DNA from: Motacilla alba alba
Lineage: Eukaryota; Chordata; Aves; Passeriformes; Motacillidae
Assembly: GCF_015832195.1 (NCBI RefSeq)
Contig: NC_052026.1
Location: 19,687,013-19,751,012, forward strand
DNA: 64,000 nucleotides
Direction of reading: 5' to 3'
The translations under genes were made by a program, and so were the position numbers. A model generated the notes under the pieces. The model was not told the DNA's origin. It searched no databases and saw only the letters and a program-made list of their open reading frames with translations. Below are positions 9,406 to 20,400 of the stretch, piece by piece (position 1 is the first letter of the stretch; every line of letters starts with the position of its first letter).

Positions 9406-12400
9406 CTAGTATGGAAAATACCAAGGCAGCAGCCTTGGCCGACCCCTACACAGGAACAAAACCAACAGCCTGAAGCACAGGGCACCCCTCCCTGCTCCTT
9501 CACCCTTCCAAGGGCTGGGACCCCCCTCCTGCACAGCCACCCTGGGACCCCCGCAGCCAGGCACAGCTCTGGGACTGGCCAGGGTGGGGGTGCAACGCCC
9601 ACCCACCACTCCCCAAACTCCTGCAGGGGCAGGGTGACAACTCCAACTTCCCAGATATTCCTTCCCTCCTCCATCCTCCCAGCCACGGGGTGGGAGGGGC
9701 ACAGCGGGGACGGGGGAGCAGGGAAGCCCATCCTGCTGCACACCTGAGGCCCCTCCGTGGCCAGACTCACCTGTAGGTCCTGCCTCGCAGGCGGGGCTGC
9801 TGCCCGTAGGGGCCCCCCCAGCGGCCCAGCCCTCCCCGGGCGTGGAAGCAGCCCCGGTAGCCCCCGCGGTCCGTGCTGCTGATGCCGGGCATGTTGGTCC
9901 TCTTGGGCAGCACCTGCAGGGCGGGGAGGGGCTGCTGGAGCTGGGGTTTGGCCCAGCCACGGGCAGGCAGGGCTGGGAATGGGGGGAGCAGCCCCCCAGG
10001 GGCTCCCCCTGCTCTCACCTTGATGACGCGGCCCCTGAAGATGCTCTCGTCCAGCTCCACCGCAGCCTTGACGGAGCTCTGCTCCTCGAACTCGATGTAG
10101 GCGTAGCTGTGGGGAAAGGTGTGAGCAGAGCCCCGGGGACACCCTGCGGAGCCCCGGGGACACCCCGCACACAGCACTGACCCTTTGGGGTGGCCCGAGA
10201 ACTTGTCACAGAGGATGGTGACGCGGTTGATCTGCCCGCAGCTGTTGAAGTGAGACTCCAGCTCTTCTGCTGTGCCCCCGTAATCCACCTGCAATGACAC
10301 CCCCAGCCCTCAGCTCCTGGCTCTGGCAGCTGATGCCTTGGGGTTTAGCTTTTATGTTTTCCAGGTTCTGGAACTCTGAAGCTTCCTATGAGCTGTTAGT
10401 AGGGTCTCTTCACAGTTGGACAAAACAATCCCTTTCCACTGGAGAATCAAGGACAACCTCACCCAAAAGCACAAACAACAGTGAAGGGAAGGGGGCAAGC
10501 CAGGGGGCTGGGAGTTCATGAGCTGCAGCTGTAATGGGACAATTGAACCCAATATGCAGATGAACCAAAACTTATGAAAGTGTGCAAACTTGTGCCTGGG
10601 ATCCATCTTGGATTCCACCTGGGTGTAGCCCTGGCCAGGCTCTGTGCTGCCCAAGGTGTGTCCTTTTAAGGCCTTGCCATAAATACCTGTTTTGTCCATT
10701 TGGCTCTGTCTCTGTTCCAGACCAGCCTCTCAAGGCAGCAGGGGAGGCAAAGGGCCCAGCTGGCCCCACTCACACCCCCAGCCCCTGCTGAGGGTCAGGG
10801 GACCCTCCCAGCTGAGCGCTCCCACCTGGAGCACAAACCCAAAGACAACCTGCCCTGTTTGGAAGGAACAAGCAACACCACACAACCCACAGCTCACAGG
10901 GGGCTTTTGGGGGGCTGACACCTGCAACAGGTGAGCTGCAAGTGGCAGACAATGAGCCACGTTCCCAGGCTGGGCTGGGCAGAGGAGAAACACCTGGGAT
11001 GGGAACAGCCAGGCTTTGGGAAAGGGCCCCACCCCAGGGATTTGGGACACACAAGGGCTCCCACTTACATTGCCCACGTAGATGGAACGCTGGTCAGCCT
11101 CCATCTTCTCCTTGGTTGTCAGTGGGAAGAGAGCTGTGGAGAGGAGGGATTTGTCATGGACAGAGGGACATCTGTGTGCTGCCAGTACAGCCACCCCTGA
11201 GCTGACACGCTGCAAAGCTCCTCAGATGCCTCTCACATCCAGGAGTATCCAAACCCTCACACAGCCTCCTCCTCCTCCACCCCCTTTTCTTTTCACAGTG
11301 ATCCTCTACTAGGGCTGTTGGTACCAAACTCAATTACTTGACTGAATTAAATGTAATTAAATTAATTTACCACATCTGGGCCCACACAGGTAGGAGGTTA
11401 GAGCTGATAGGATGTGCATTAGCACCACACCAGGTCTGGAACCCCCTTCACCCACCTTGTGTCCAGTGCCAGGTGCCCAGAGAGGCAGAGCCAAATACTC
11501 TGGCTCCAAATGTCACCCTGTGCCCCAGAGGTGTCCCTGGGGAGGGACAAAAGCACCCAGGGACAAGCCATACCTGCTTCTGAGCTCATGAACAGGTGGT
11601 TCTCAGCTTCCAGCTGCAGCTCCCTCAGCCTCTCATCCTCCTCCTCTATTTCCCGCAGTTTGGCTTTGATGGCCTCCAGCTCCTGAATCCCAAACCAAGA
11701 ATGCCACGAGCAGCACTCGGAGCAGGGACACCCCAGGTGTAAAAAGGTCCCCATTTCCTTTGGGCACCAGGAAAAACTGGTTCCCCACCCAGGCAGGCAC
11801 TCACCGGGTCCTGAACATCCTGCTCCTCTGCACTGTTCCCCTCCGGGGGGCTCGGATCGGAGCCCTCATCTGATGCCCTACACACGGCTGCCACCTCTGT
11901 CACATCCCAGGGCGCTGCCTCCGCTTGCAGGGACGCTGGGTCGTGCCACCAGATCTCTGAAGTGTCCAGGAAGAGAGGACTGGGCGGGACAAGGGGCAAA
12001 AGGACATTGAACCAACAGCCATTTAACGTACCGGCTAAAGCACAGCCTCCGCCAGGCACAGGCTTGCAGGGCGTTACCAGCGCAAGGATGAAGAGGTGAC
12101 ACTAAAGCAGCTGGCTCTCTGTGCAGCCAAAAGGTCTCCAGCTCACACTGAGCCGATTCCCAGCTCGCGGGGCTGCACAGGGCACCTGGAACCAGCTGCC
12201 CCAAAGCGGCAAAAACCCCCAGCGGGAAGGGAAGGGACAGAGCGGGCAGGACCCCGCACAGAGGGAACAGCCGGGAGCTCAGGCTCCCGCAGCGAAGGGA
12301 GAGCCGCACGCTCCCACCCCCGAGGGGCGCACGGAGGGACACACCCTCCCGCCGCGGAGAGCGAGCTCTCCCACCGGGCAGCGGAGAGCCGGCAGGGCTG

Positions 12401-12694
12401 CAGCCGGGAGGGGCCAGCCGAGCCCAGTAGTGCCCGGTAGTGCCCGGTCGGTGCCAGCCATGCCCGGTAGTGCCCGGTCGGTGCCTGGGCGGTGCCAGCC
12501 GTGCCCGGTAGTGCCCGGTCGGTGCCTGGGCGGTGCCAGCCGTGCCCGGTAGTGCCCGGTCGGTGTCTGGGCGGTGCCAGCCGTGGCCGGTAGTGCCCAG
12601 GCAGTGTACGGGCGGTGCCAGCCGTGCCCGGCCGGTCCCGGTCGGTGTCCGGTCGCCCCGAGCCCCGCACGCACCTGGCCCTGGCCCCGAACAT
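9406..12694 (-). CDS. PABPN1L: PABPN1L, embryonic poly(A)-binding protein 2-like
   Basis: Germline/early-embryo nuclear-type poly(A)-binding protein related to PABPN1. Eight coding exons on the minus strand: 12694-12675, 11979-11805, 11682-11574, 11133-11069, 10288-10182, 10106-10019, 9913-9771 and 9445-9406, totalling 747 nt or 248 residues. All junctions are GT-AG and in phase. Residues 1-7 read MFGARAS across the first junction. An acidic region and a coiled-coil ([19 protein letters not shown], from residue 66) precede one RRM with RNP2 IYVGNV (119-124) and RNP1 KGYAYIEF (158-165). The RRM is followed by [20 protein letters not shown], an Arg/Gly-rich tail and the family C-terminus ending PWYFPY. 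The last exon is only 40 nt. If intron 7 is retained, its GTGAGT donor gives an immediate in-frame TGA. Intron 4 holds a solo LTR. Confidence 0.93.
10331..10740 (+). mobile_element. Solo LTR of an endogenous retrovirus in PABPN1L intron 4
   Basis: Begins TGATGCCTTG and ends CAAGGCAGCA, imperfect inverted termini of TG...CA type. It contains a TATA-like ccttttaagg and an R-region-like gccataaatacctgttttgt ahead of gtctctgttcca, a layout common to avian LTRs. No internal retroviral genes are present. A clear target-site duplication was not found, so the ends are approximate. Antisense to PABPN1L. Confidence 0.6.
12446..12655. repeat. 41-bp minisatellite in PABPN1L intron 1
   Basis: GGCGGTGCCAGCC recurs at 12488, 12529, 12570 and 12611, an exact 41-bp period; internal sub-repeats are of the type tagtgcccggtcggtgcc. 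It begins about 20 bp after the exon 1 donor. Confidence 0.85.
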
Positions 12695-12900
12695 GCTGCG
12701 CGCGGCCCGCGCGAGCGGCGACCACGTGCGGCTCTCCCGCCACCACGAGCGGGGCTCGCGCCCGCGCGCCACTTTTCTCACATCAGCGGCCAATCACAGC
12801 GCGGGGCGCGCGCCGAGGCCCCGCCCCCGCCGGCGGAACGGGGCGTGGTGGGGGGGAGCGGCGGAGGCGGCGTCGGGGGCCGCGGGTTCGAGACCCGGCA
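12695..12900 (-). promoter_or_regulatory. PABPN1L promoter region
   Basis: CpG-rich sequence directly upstream of the ATG at 12694, with an E-box (cacgtg, about 12724-12729) and a CCAAT box (ggccaatcac, about 12788-12797). Transcription start not determined. Confidence 0.55.
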
Positions 12901-13121
12901 GCGCCGGGCAGCTGGGGCGGGCGGGAGTGGGCAGGGCCCCTCCGCCCCTCCCAGCGCAGCGGGATCGCGTAGGGGCAGCAGGGGGGTACCCCGAGGGTGG
13001 GGCTGCGGCAACAGGTGCGACACATCCGTCTGAGTGCCCCCAGGACACACCTGAGTTACCCCGCCATGGACACCCCGCCTCTGCAGTGGGCAGCCCCAGG
13101 GCTGGAATGAACCCCCCGAGG

Positions 13122-13200
13122 CAGGAGTGGGGGCACAGGGGGCAAAGCACTGCCAGGAGTGGGGGCACAGAGGGCAAAGCACTGCCAGGAATTGGGGGAT
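13122..13200. repeat. Three copies of a 32-33 bp unit
   Basis: Units with caggagtgggggcacag then ggcaaagcactgc start at about 13122, 13155 and 13187. They lie between PABPN1L and the CBFA2T3 3' end. Confidence 0.75.
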
Positions 13201-13255
13201 GAGGGCACCCAGCACAAGCCCAGGCTACGGAGCCTCTGGTTGATATTAAATTGTC

Positions 13256-13261
13256 TTTATT
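13256..13261 (-). terminator. Distal CBFA2T3 poly(A) signal
   Basis: AATAAA on the minus strand at the downstream edge of an AT-rich block (13240-13345) that looks like the end of a long 3' UTR. It is about 4 kb after the CBFA2T3 stop. Several other minus-strand AATAAA hexamers lie between (for example near 14343, 15900 and 16480), so shorter forms are possible. Confidence 0.55.
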
Positions 13262-13726
13262 ACACAGATACAGAGTTAAGAACAGACATAACCTGAATCA
13301 TAAAGTTTACATCTTTCACAGGTCAAACATACAGTACACTTAGAGAAAGCGGGGAACAGCAAGAGGGGGGACAGCATGCCGAAGGAAAGTCCTACCGTGT
13401 CATCTCTCTGGGCTGGCCCCACGCCCCACCTGGCCCTGGCGGGGGGCTCTGCTTTCCAGCCCCCCCACCCCGTGCCCCGGTGTCCCCATCCCGGAGCTGG
13501 CGGGGCAGCCAGGGCAGGGCTCAGCCCCGCACGGGATCGGGGGAGCGGGCAGCCGGCACGGACTGGGGACACTGGCACCACCGCCCTGCCGGGGCGTTCG
13601 GTGACATCCCGGGGCTGCCACCGCAGGGGGGACACCCCATCACAGTGCCCGTGGCCTGGGAACACAGCGGCACCTTGTCCCCAGCTCAGACCCACTGGGA
13701 TGCAGAGGGCGACCCCAGCAGCCCCC

Positions 13727-13770
13727 GGAGGAGGAGGAGGAGGAGGAGGAGGAGGAGGAGGAGGAGGAGA
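13727..13770. repeat. (GGA)n microsatellite
   Basis: About 14 consecutive GGA/GAG triplets; CUC-type repeats in the presumed CBFA2T3 3' UTR sense RNA. Confidence 0.9.
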
Positions 13771-14799
13771 TGATGCTTCAGGGGGAGCTCGGGGGGCTCT
13801 GGCAGTGATGCAGCAGAAGCCAGGCAGGTGTGGGACCCCTGCTCCAGCCTCGCCGGGACGTGGCACTTTGGTTTCAGCTGGGATTTGGGGTTGGGAACGA
13901 GAGGAAGGGGCTGGAGAGGGGACCCCGGTGCCGTGGGTGGCACCCGAGAGCCACGTCCATCCTGCCACCTGCCCAGCTCGGTGCCACCCCAGCGCCCCGG
14001 GCTCTGCCTCCCCACGGGCACGGGCACCTGGGGCGCGCTGTCCCCGTGTCCCCAACACCGTCCCCCTGCCCCAGCCGCGGCGGGAGCGGGAAAGCCGGGA
14101 GCTGCGAGCAGCCGCGGGGACCCGATGTGGCACCCCGTGTCCCCAGGCTGCCCCCAGCCCCCCCGGCCAGGCTGTGCCAGCACCACGCTGCTCATCCGCT
14201 GCCACCTCCGAGGTGCCACCAAAGGGGTGGCACACGTCCCCTGGCCCCCAGCGCCACCGTTGCGGGGCAAACCCCCGGGGAAGCACCCAGAGCATCGCCG
14301 CAGCCCCGCGGCCGCTCCGTCCTCCCCGCAGCACAGTTTTTATTTTATTTTTGGGAAATCTGACATTTAAAGCTGTCGTTGTGGTTCGGCCGCCCGTCAC
14401 CGCCGTCCCCTCCCTCCCCTCCCTCTGCTTTTGGTTTCAATGCAAGGTTCTGCGGGGTAGTTTTATTCTTCATTAAAATTTAAAAAAAATTAAAAAGAAA
14501 AAAAGAGCAAACCAGCAGGGAGTGGAGCGGAAAGGAGAGCAGTCCCTGGGGAAGGGCTCTGGCCCCCGGTTTCCCGGCGAGGTGGAGGTAGAGAGGCAGA
14601 GCCCCGGCAGGAGCGGGGCCGGGGGCACGCGGGGACAGGCGGGGACAGGCGGGGACGGGCCGGACACCCGGGCGAGCGGGGGCGGCTGCGATACTCTTAT
14701 ATATTACCTCTTCTCAGGAAACGTAAGAAAAATAGACAATATTACATATGTCACACCATAAATAAAGTGAACAGTCACGGGAGGGGCACCCGGAGAAGC

Positions 14800-15680
14800 T
14801 CCCGGGGCTGGGGAGGGGGCACAGAAACCACCCAGGGGGTGCACCGAGGACTTGGGGGGCACAGAAAGGTCCCTGGGGTTGGGCCAAGACCTTGGGGTCC
14901 ACAGGAAACCCCTGGGGGGATGCACCAAGACCTTGGGGTGCACAGGAAACCCCTGGGGGGATGCACCAAGATCTTGGGGTGCACAAAGCCTTCCCAGGAG
15001 GATGCCCCAAGATCTTGGGGTGCAGAGAAACCTCCTGGGGGTGATGCACCGAGACCTCAGAAGAGGAACCCTGGGAGGAATCAGAGAGATCTCGGGGTGC
15101 ACAGAAACCCCCCAGGGTCTCAGGGTGCACAGAACTCATCCAAGGTGCTGCACTGAGATTTTGGGGTGCACAGAGCCCTCCCAGGGGATGCATCAAGGCC
15201 TTGGGGTGCACAGAACCTTCCCAGGAGGATGCCCCAAGATCTTGGGGTGCAGAGAAACCTCAGAAGAGGAACCCTGGGAGGAATCAGAGAGATCTCGGGG
15301 CGCACAGAAACCCCCCAGGGTCTTAGGGGGCACAGAACTCATCCGAGGTGATGCACCGAGATTTTGGGGTGCACAGAACTCATCCCAGGGGATGCACCAA
15401 GGCCTTGGGGTGCACAGAACCTTCCCAGGAGGATGCACCTAGGCCTTGGGGTGCACAGAACCTTCCCAGGAGGATGCCCCAAGATCTTGGGGTGCAGAGA
15501 AACCTCAGAAGAGGAACCCTGGGAGGAATCAGAGAGATCTCGGGGTGCACAGAAACCCCCCAGGGTCTTAGGGGGCACAGAACTCATCCGAGGTGATGCA
15601 CCGAGATTTTGGGGTGCACAGAACTCATCCCAGGGGATGCACCAAGGCCTTGGGTGCACAGAACCCCAGCAGGGCTGGGT
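14800..15680. repeat. Palindrome-bearing tandem array in the CBFA2T3 3' UTR
   Basis: Roughly 40-bp subunits built on ccttggggtgcacagaacc are nested in a higher-order unit of about 200-245 bp; aagaggaaccctgggaggaa recurs near 15060, 15263 and 15507. A perfect 16-bp palindrome CCCCAAGATCTTGGGG occurs at 15005, 15232 and 15477, and CCAAGGCCTTGG occurs in other subunits. About 880 bp in total. Confidence 0.88.
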
Positions 15681-16689
15681 GCTGGTGGCACAGGGCCAGT
15701 GACACCACCCCTGGCGCGTCCCCAGCGCCCAGCCCTGTGACCGGCAGCACAACCCCCGCGGCCCCGAGCCCTTCCCTCCTCTTCCTCCCCTCGGGAAAAC
15801 ACACAGGATGGGTTTTGCAAATGCGGAAAAACTCCAGCTCCTCTGGGGGCCAGGCCTCGCTCCGGCCAGCGCCACGGCTCCACGCTTCCTCCTCGTCCTT
15901 TATTTGGCAAACGTCTCTTATCATTATCACTACGCTGTGGTGGTGGTGGTGCTGATTCCTTCTTGGGCCTCTGCAGACACTATTTACATTCACGCAGCGC
16001 ACGGCCCCGCCGCCTCGCTCGGAGCTCGCACTTCCCATATTGCACTTCCTCCTCCGTGCCGCTCCAGCGAGGCAAGAATCCCAAATAATCCACATTGTCC
16101 TTGGCCAGGGAGGCGGCAGCGTCCCTTTTCCTTTCCTTTTCCTTTCCTTTTCCTCTTAAAAATCCTTATGAAACAAATCCAGCGCGGGGTGTGGGAGCAG
16201 CCTGGCAGTGAAGGGATGGGGAGTCCCCCGACGGCTTCGGGGAGGGAGAAACCCAAAATCCATCTTTTAGTTTCCTTTTTTTTTAATTCTTTTTTTATTA
16301 TTATTCTCTTTTTTTTTTTTTTAATCTCCTTTTTGTTCTCCTTTTCCAGGGCGGTGGCGGGCAGAGGTAGAGATGTGCCGGCTCCGGCTGCGGTTCTCAG
16401 CCCCATCTCCCCCTCCCATGCCTTGGGGGTGGGGGTTTTAGTAAAAAAACACCTTTTTTTTTTTTTTTTTCCCTTTATTTTAATAGAAATTCTTTAAAGC
16501 CCCAGGGGCATGTCCATCCATCCTTGTGGGGAGGGGAAGGAAGCGACAACAGAACGAAACGAACTTTGGCAGTGGAGAGACGTTTGGATCTTCCTTGGTT
16601 TTGGATTTCCTTTGGAGCAGAGGTGAGTCTGGTCTGTTCTTGGCTAGCTAGCAAGGTAGTTACAGGTGAGCGTCCGTCACGCGTCGTCT

Positions 16690-16830
16690 GGTTTTTGGAT
16701 TTTTCCTTTTTTTTTTTTTTTTTTCTTTTTTACAATTTCTTACTTAAAGCCAAAGAGTCCGACGTTTTCTTTTTTATTTTCTTTATTTTTTTACAAAAAA
16801 AAAAAAAGGTAAAAAAAAAAAAAAAACAGG
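16690..16830. repeat. Homopolymer T and A tracts
   Basis: Long T run near 16703-16722, then A runs near 16794-16807 and 16812-16826. These are low-complexity sequence inside the presumed CBFA2T3 3' UTR. The opposing tracts could pair in RNA. Confidence 0.8.
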
Positions 16831-17223
16831 AAGAGAGAGATGAAGAAAAGAAGGTTCTTCCCTCCTCCAAGTGAGCCCCTCGGCAGCGCTGATGGGGGAC
16901 GGGATCGGGCTGGTCTCTCCCCACAGCACTGCTTGGTGATGCTGGAGCCAAATCCCTCATCCAAAGAGCAAAAAAGAAAAATAAAAACAGCCAAAAAACC
17001 CCAAAAAAATCCCAAACCACAATCCCCCAACCGATAGAAAACCAACCGAAAAAAGCCAAAACAAAGACTGAAGAAAGAACAGAGACCGGTATTTGCCTTA
17101 ACTCCACTTAAAGCCCAGTTTGAGGATCCGTGAGGATTAGTTGTGAGAGCTAGAGAGGTCGTTTCGGAGGTCACACGAGTCAGGTAGCTGAGGAAATTGC
17201 ACGGGGTGCAGTCCGTGGGCGGC

Positions 17224-17499
17224 TCAGCGGGACGCGCTGTCCAGCGGCGCCGGCGTGGCCGGGGTGCCGGCGCGGGACGCAGCCACCGAGCCCGCCTCGC
17301 TGGGGCTGCTGGCCACGGCGGGCACCCCGTCGGGCTGGCCCGGCCCGGGGGCAGTGGGGCCCGGCAGCCCCTGCAGAGTCTGCCCGCAGACGTGGTGGTG
17401 CTTCTCCCAATCCTTGTGCTGGCAGAAGGAGCCGCAGTAGCGCGCGGTGTTGCAGCCGCTGCACGTCTCGCTCGCCTTGCGCCCGCAGTTCCAGCAGCT
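17224..17499 (-). CDS. CBFA2T3: CBFA2T3 last coding exon: MYND zinc finger
   Basis: Acceptor CCCGCAG, then [20 protein letters not shown] and [18 protein letters not shown]. All eight zinc ligands of the MYND pattern are present (C-x2-C, C-x2-C, C-x3-C, H-x3-C). This finger contacts PPPLI-type motifs of NCoR/SMRT in the family. A Pro/Ser/Ala-rich tail ends PLDSASR and a TGA. Confidence 0.96.
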   Translation of the reverse strand, partial: SCWNCGRKASETCSGCNTARYCGSFCQHKDWEKHHHVCGQTLQGLPGPTAPGPGQPDGVPAVASSPSEAGSVAASRAGTPATPAPLDSASR

Positions 17500-20400
17500 C
17501 TGCGGGAATGGGAACAGCCTCAGCTCCGGAGCAAGCAGCCCAGGCTGGGATGTGCACCCTAACCTGGGACCGGGCACTCCATCATCCCAGAGTGTGCACA
17601 TCCCTCCCAGAGTGTGCACATCCATCCCGGTCTGAGCACATCCATCCTAGAGTGTGCACATCTATCCTAGAACATGCACATCCATCCCAGAGTGTGCACA
17701 TCCCTCCCAGTTGGAGCACATCCACCCCAGAGTGTGCACATCCACCCCAGAGTGTGCACATCCATCCCAGAGTGTGCACATCCACCCCACTCTCTGCACA
17801 TCCATCCCAGACCATGCACATCCATGCCAGACTGTGTATTTCCACATCAGACCAGGCACACCCATTCTGGACCGTGCTCCCATGTCCTGAACCAGGTCCC
17901 CCTAATCCCAGACCACACAACCCTACCCTGGACCATGCACAACATCCCAGACCATGCACATCATCCTGGACTGCATCCACATCCAGGACCGTGCCCCCCA
18001 TCATTGCCCACACCCTGCATCCCCATCTCGGTGCAGGAATTCCCCTCTCCTCCCATCCTGCACGCTCCCATTCCCACCCTCGCAGATGCTGCGACCTCGA
18101 TGGCGTGACGAGCAGGTCCCACACACCAGCAGTGCCACCGAGCCGTCCCCAGGGTCCCCACCTCGCTCGAGTCCTCCTGCTGATTGATGACGGTGAGGGC
18201 ATCCTCGGACGCCTGGCGCTTGGCCTCGGCCAGGGCCCGCTCCATCTTGGCGCGCTCCGTGGTGATCAGCTCGTGCGCCTTCCGCTCGGCGTCCGACACG
18301 GCCTTCTGCAGCTCGGACATGGCCTGCCGCTTCACCTCGTTCACGGCTTCTTCTGGAAGGCAGCAGCCCAGCGTGACCGCGGTGTGCCGGTGCCACAGCA
18401 CCCCCCTTCCCGCTAAACCACCCCAAATTCCTCCCGCGCCGCAGGCACCCCGGCGAGGGGAGCTGGGGCAGAGCCCCTGCTGGCTCAGCACCCTGCCGGG
18501 GGCTGTGCCCACCCCACACTCACTCACCAGCCTTCCTCCAGATCTCCTCGGGCATGTACCCGGAGAGCGGCCGCGGCGCGAAGTCCCGGTGAGCGTCTGC
18601 CAAGGAGACAGGGGACGCCCTTAGGAGATGCCGTCCCCTTGGAACGCCCCCGCCGGCAGCACCAGACCCCCGGGAGAACGGCGCGGGCACCCGGAGCGGG
18701 CGCGGCCCCCGCACGCAGCCCGCGGCCCCGGGGGTCAGTACCTAACTGGGGAGCCTCGGCGGCGGCCGAGGAGGAGTTGTGGGGGCGTGCCGAGGGGGGG
18801 CTGCCTTTCTTCATGTCCTCAGCGTCGCTGTAGCGCCGGATCCAGTGGTTGAGCTCCTCGCGATCGGCCTCCTGGCACCGCCGCAGCACCGTCAGCGACC
18901 GCCGCGTCTTCTCCACCATGTCCATGATGCAGTTCAGCAGCTGCGGGGGCGATGGCAGGTGTGGGGAGGGGGCTCTGCTGCAGGCAGCCGGGGGGCTGCA
19001 GCCCCCAGCACTGCCCAAATCCACGGGGATTTGGTCCATGCCGGGCTGTGCCAGCTGCAGGGTGCCGTGCTGGCTGGGGAAGCAGAGGATGCTCGGGAGG
19101 AAAGCCCCATGAGGGACTGAGGGCGGAGTGGAAGGACACGCGGACATGGGATGGGACAGGGACACTACGTACGTTGTTGAGGTGTTTCCACTCCTCCGCC
19201 CACTCCCGGTCCGTGAGCCGGTGGTCGATCACCTCCTCCTGCCGCGTCCCGTGCACGGCTGCAGGGCAAGAGCAGAGCAGGGTCAGCCCCTGCAGGACCC
19301 CCCTCTCCCTTCAGGGGGGTCCCAGCCCCATTCCCCCCGTGCGCGGGGACAGCGGGGCTCACCGGCAGGCCGCTGGCGCTCGCGGAGCTCCCGGGGGTCG
19401 GGGTGCCGGTAGGTGTCCCGGTAGTGGTGTGCCATGGCCATGTCCTCCAGGCGGTAGTGCTGGGGCAGGGCGGGGCCGGCGGGGGGGTGCCCCAGCCCGT
19501 TCGGGGGGTGGCTCAGCCCGTTGCTGGGGCTGTAGCGCTGCGCCGGGCTCATGGTGCACGGCCGCTTGCTGAGGTGCTCGGGGTGCAGGGGGTCTCGGTC
19601 CAAACCGTTCTCTTTGGTCCTGGCCGGAGGAGAGGAGCTTGGTCCCCGCTGGGCTCCCCGGAACGATCTCCCCTTTTCAGGGGAGTGTCCCCGAAGAATC
19701 CCGCGCGCCCCTCCCCGGCTGGCACCTGTCTGGCGTCCTCCTCTTGCCGCTCTCGCCCACCTCCAGGAGCAGCTCGGAGGAGTCGATGGGAGAGGAGGCG
19801 TTGGCGTCCAGCAGCAGCTGCTCGTGCTGCGCCAGGTACTGGGCCGGGGTCTGCTTGGCCATGCGGGCGCAGTGCAGCAGCTCCCGCTGCAGCAGCGGCA
19901 GGTTGGCCTGTGGGGAGGAGGTGGCAGTCCAGTCCACGGCCCTGCAGCCCCCCCGGAGCAGCCCGGCTGTGCCCCCAGCTCGCCACGGGCAGGGGGTGAG
20001 AGGGGGTGCCTTCCCTTTGGGGTCCTGCTCACTTTCCCCAGGGGACAGCCTTGGGATGCCAGCGGCATGCCCGGGGGCCAGCTGGGCTTTTGGGGGATGT
20101 GTGTGGCACCCCACAGGGTTCAGACACAGCTTCAACAGAGCCCTCCTGCATCCTGGAGGGACTGCAGAGCATCACCCCTGGGCCAGGTCGGCCACCTCAG
20201 CCACCCTGTCCCGAGTACTGCACCTGTGGGACCCCCCAGCCCCCGTGGCACCCACAGCTGTAAGGATTAACCGTGAACTCCCCTCCCACCCACCCACCGT
20301 GTCCCCCCATGGCGCTGCAGCCCCAGGAGCAGCAGGAATCAAGCAGCAGAACCCCCTTTTGCCCGGCACTCTGGCTGCCAGCCCTGGATTTTGCCTCAGG

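Larger units (their letters stand above)
13262..17223 (-). other. Presumed CBFA2T3 3' UTR
   Basis: No coding exon on either strand. It contains a GGA trinucleotide run (13727-13770), AT-rich blocks at 14340-14510 and 14690-14775, a palindromic tandem array (14800-15680), and long homopolymer T/A tracts (16110-16500 and 16690-16830). Assignment to CBFA2T3 rests on position and the terminal AATAAA. Confidence 0.55.

Noticed and set aside
13276..14476. Long overlapping frames of about 370 codons on both strands
   Set aside because: High GC removes stops; includes GGA-repeat-coded poly-Gly or poly-Leu. Lies in the presumed CBFA2T3 3' UTR.
17581..17880. Regular 20-bp repeats resembling a CRISPR array
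   Set aside because: No unique spacers between repeats; it is a minisatellite in a bird intron. The same applies to the arrays at 51490, 36745 and 22480.
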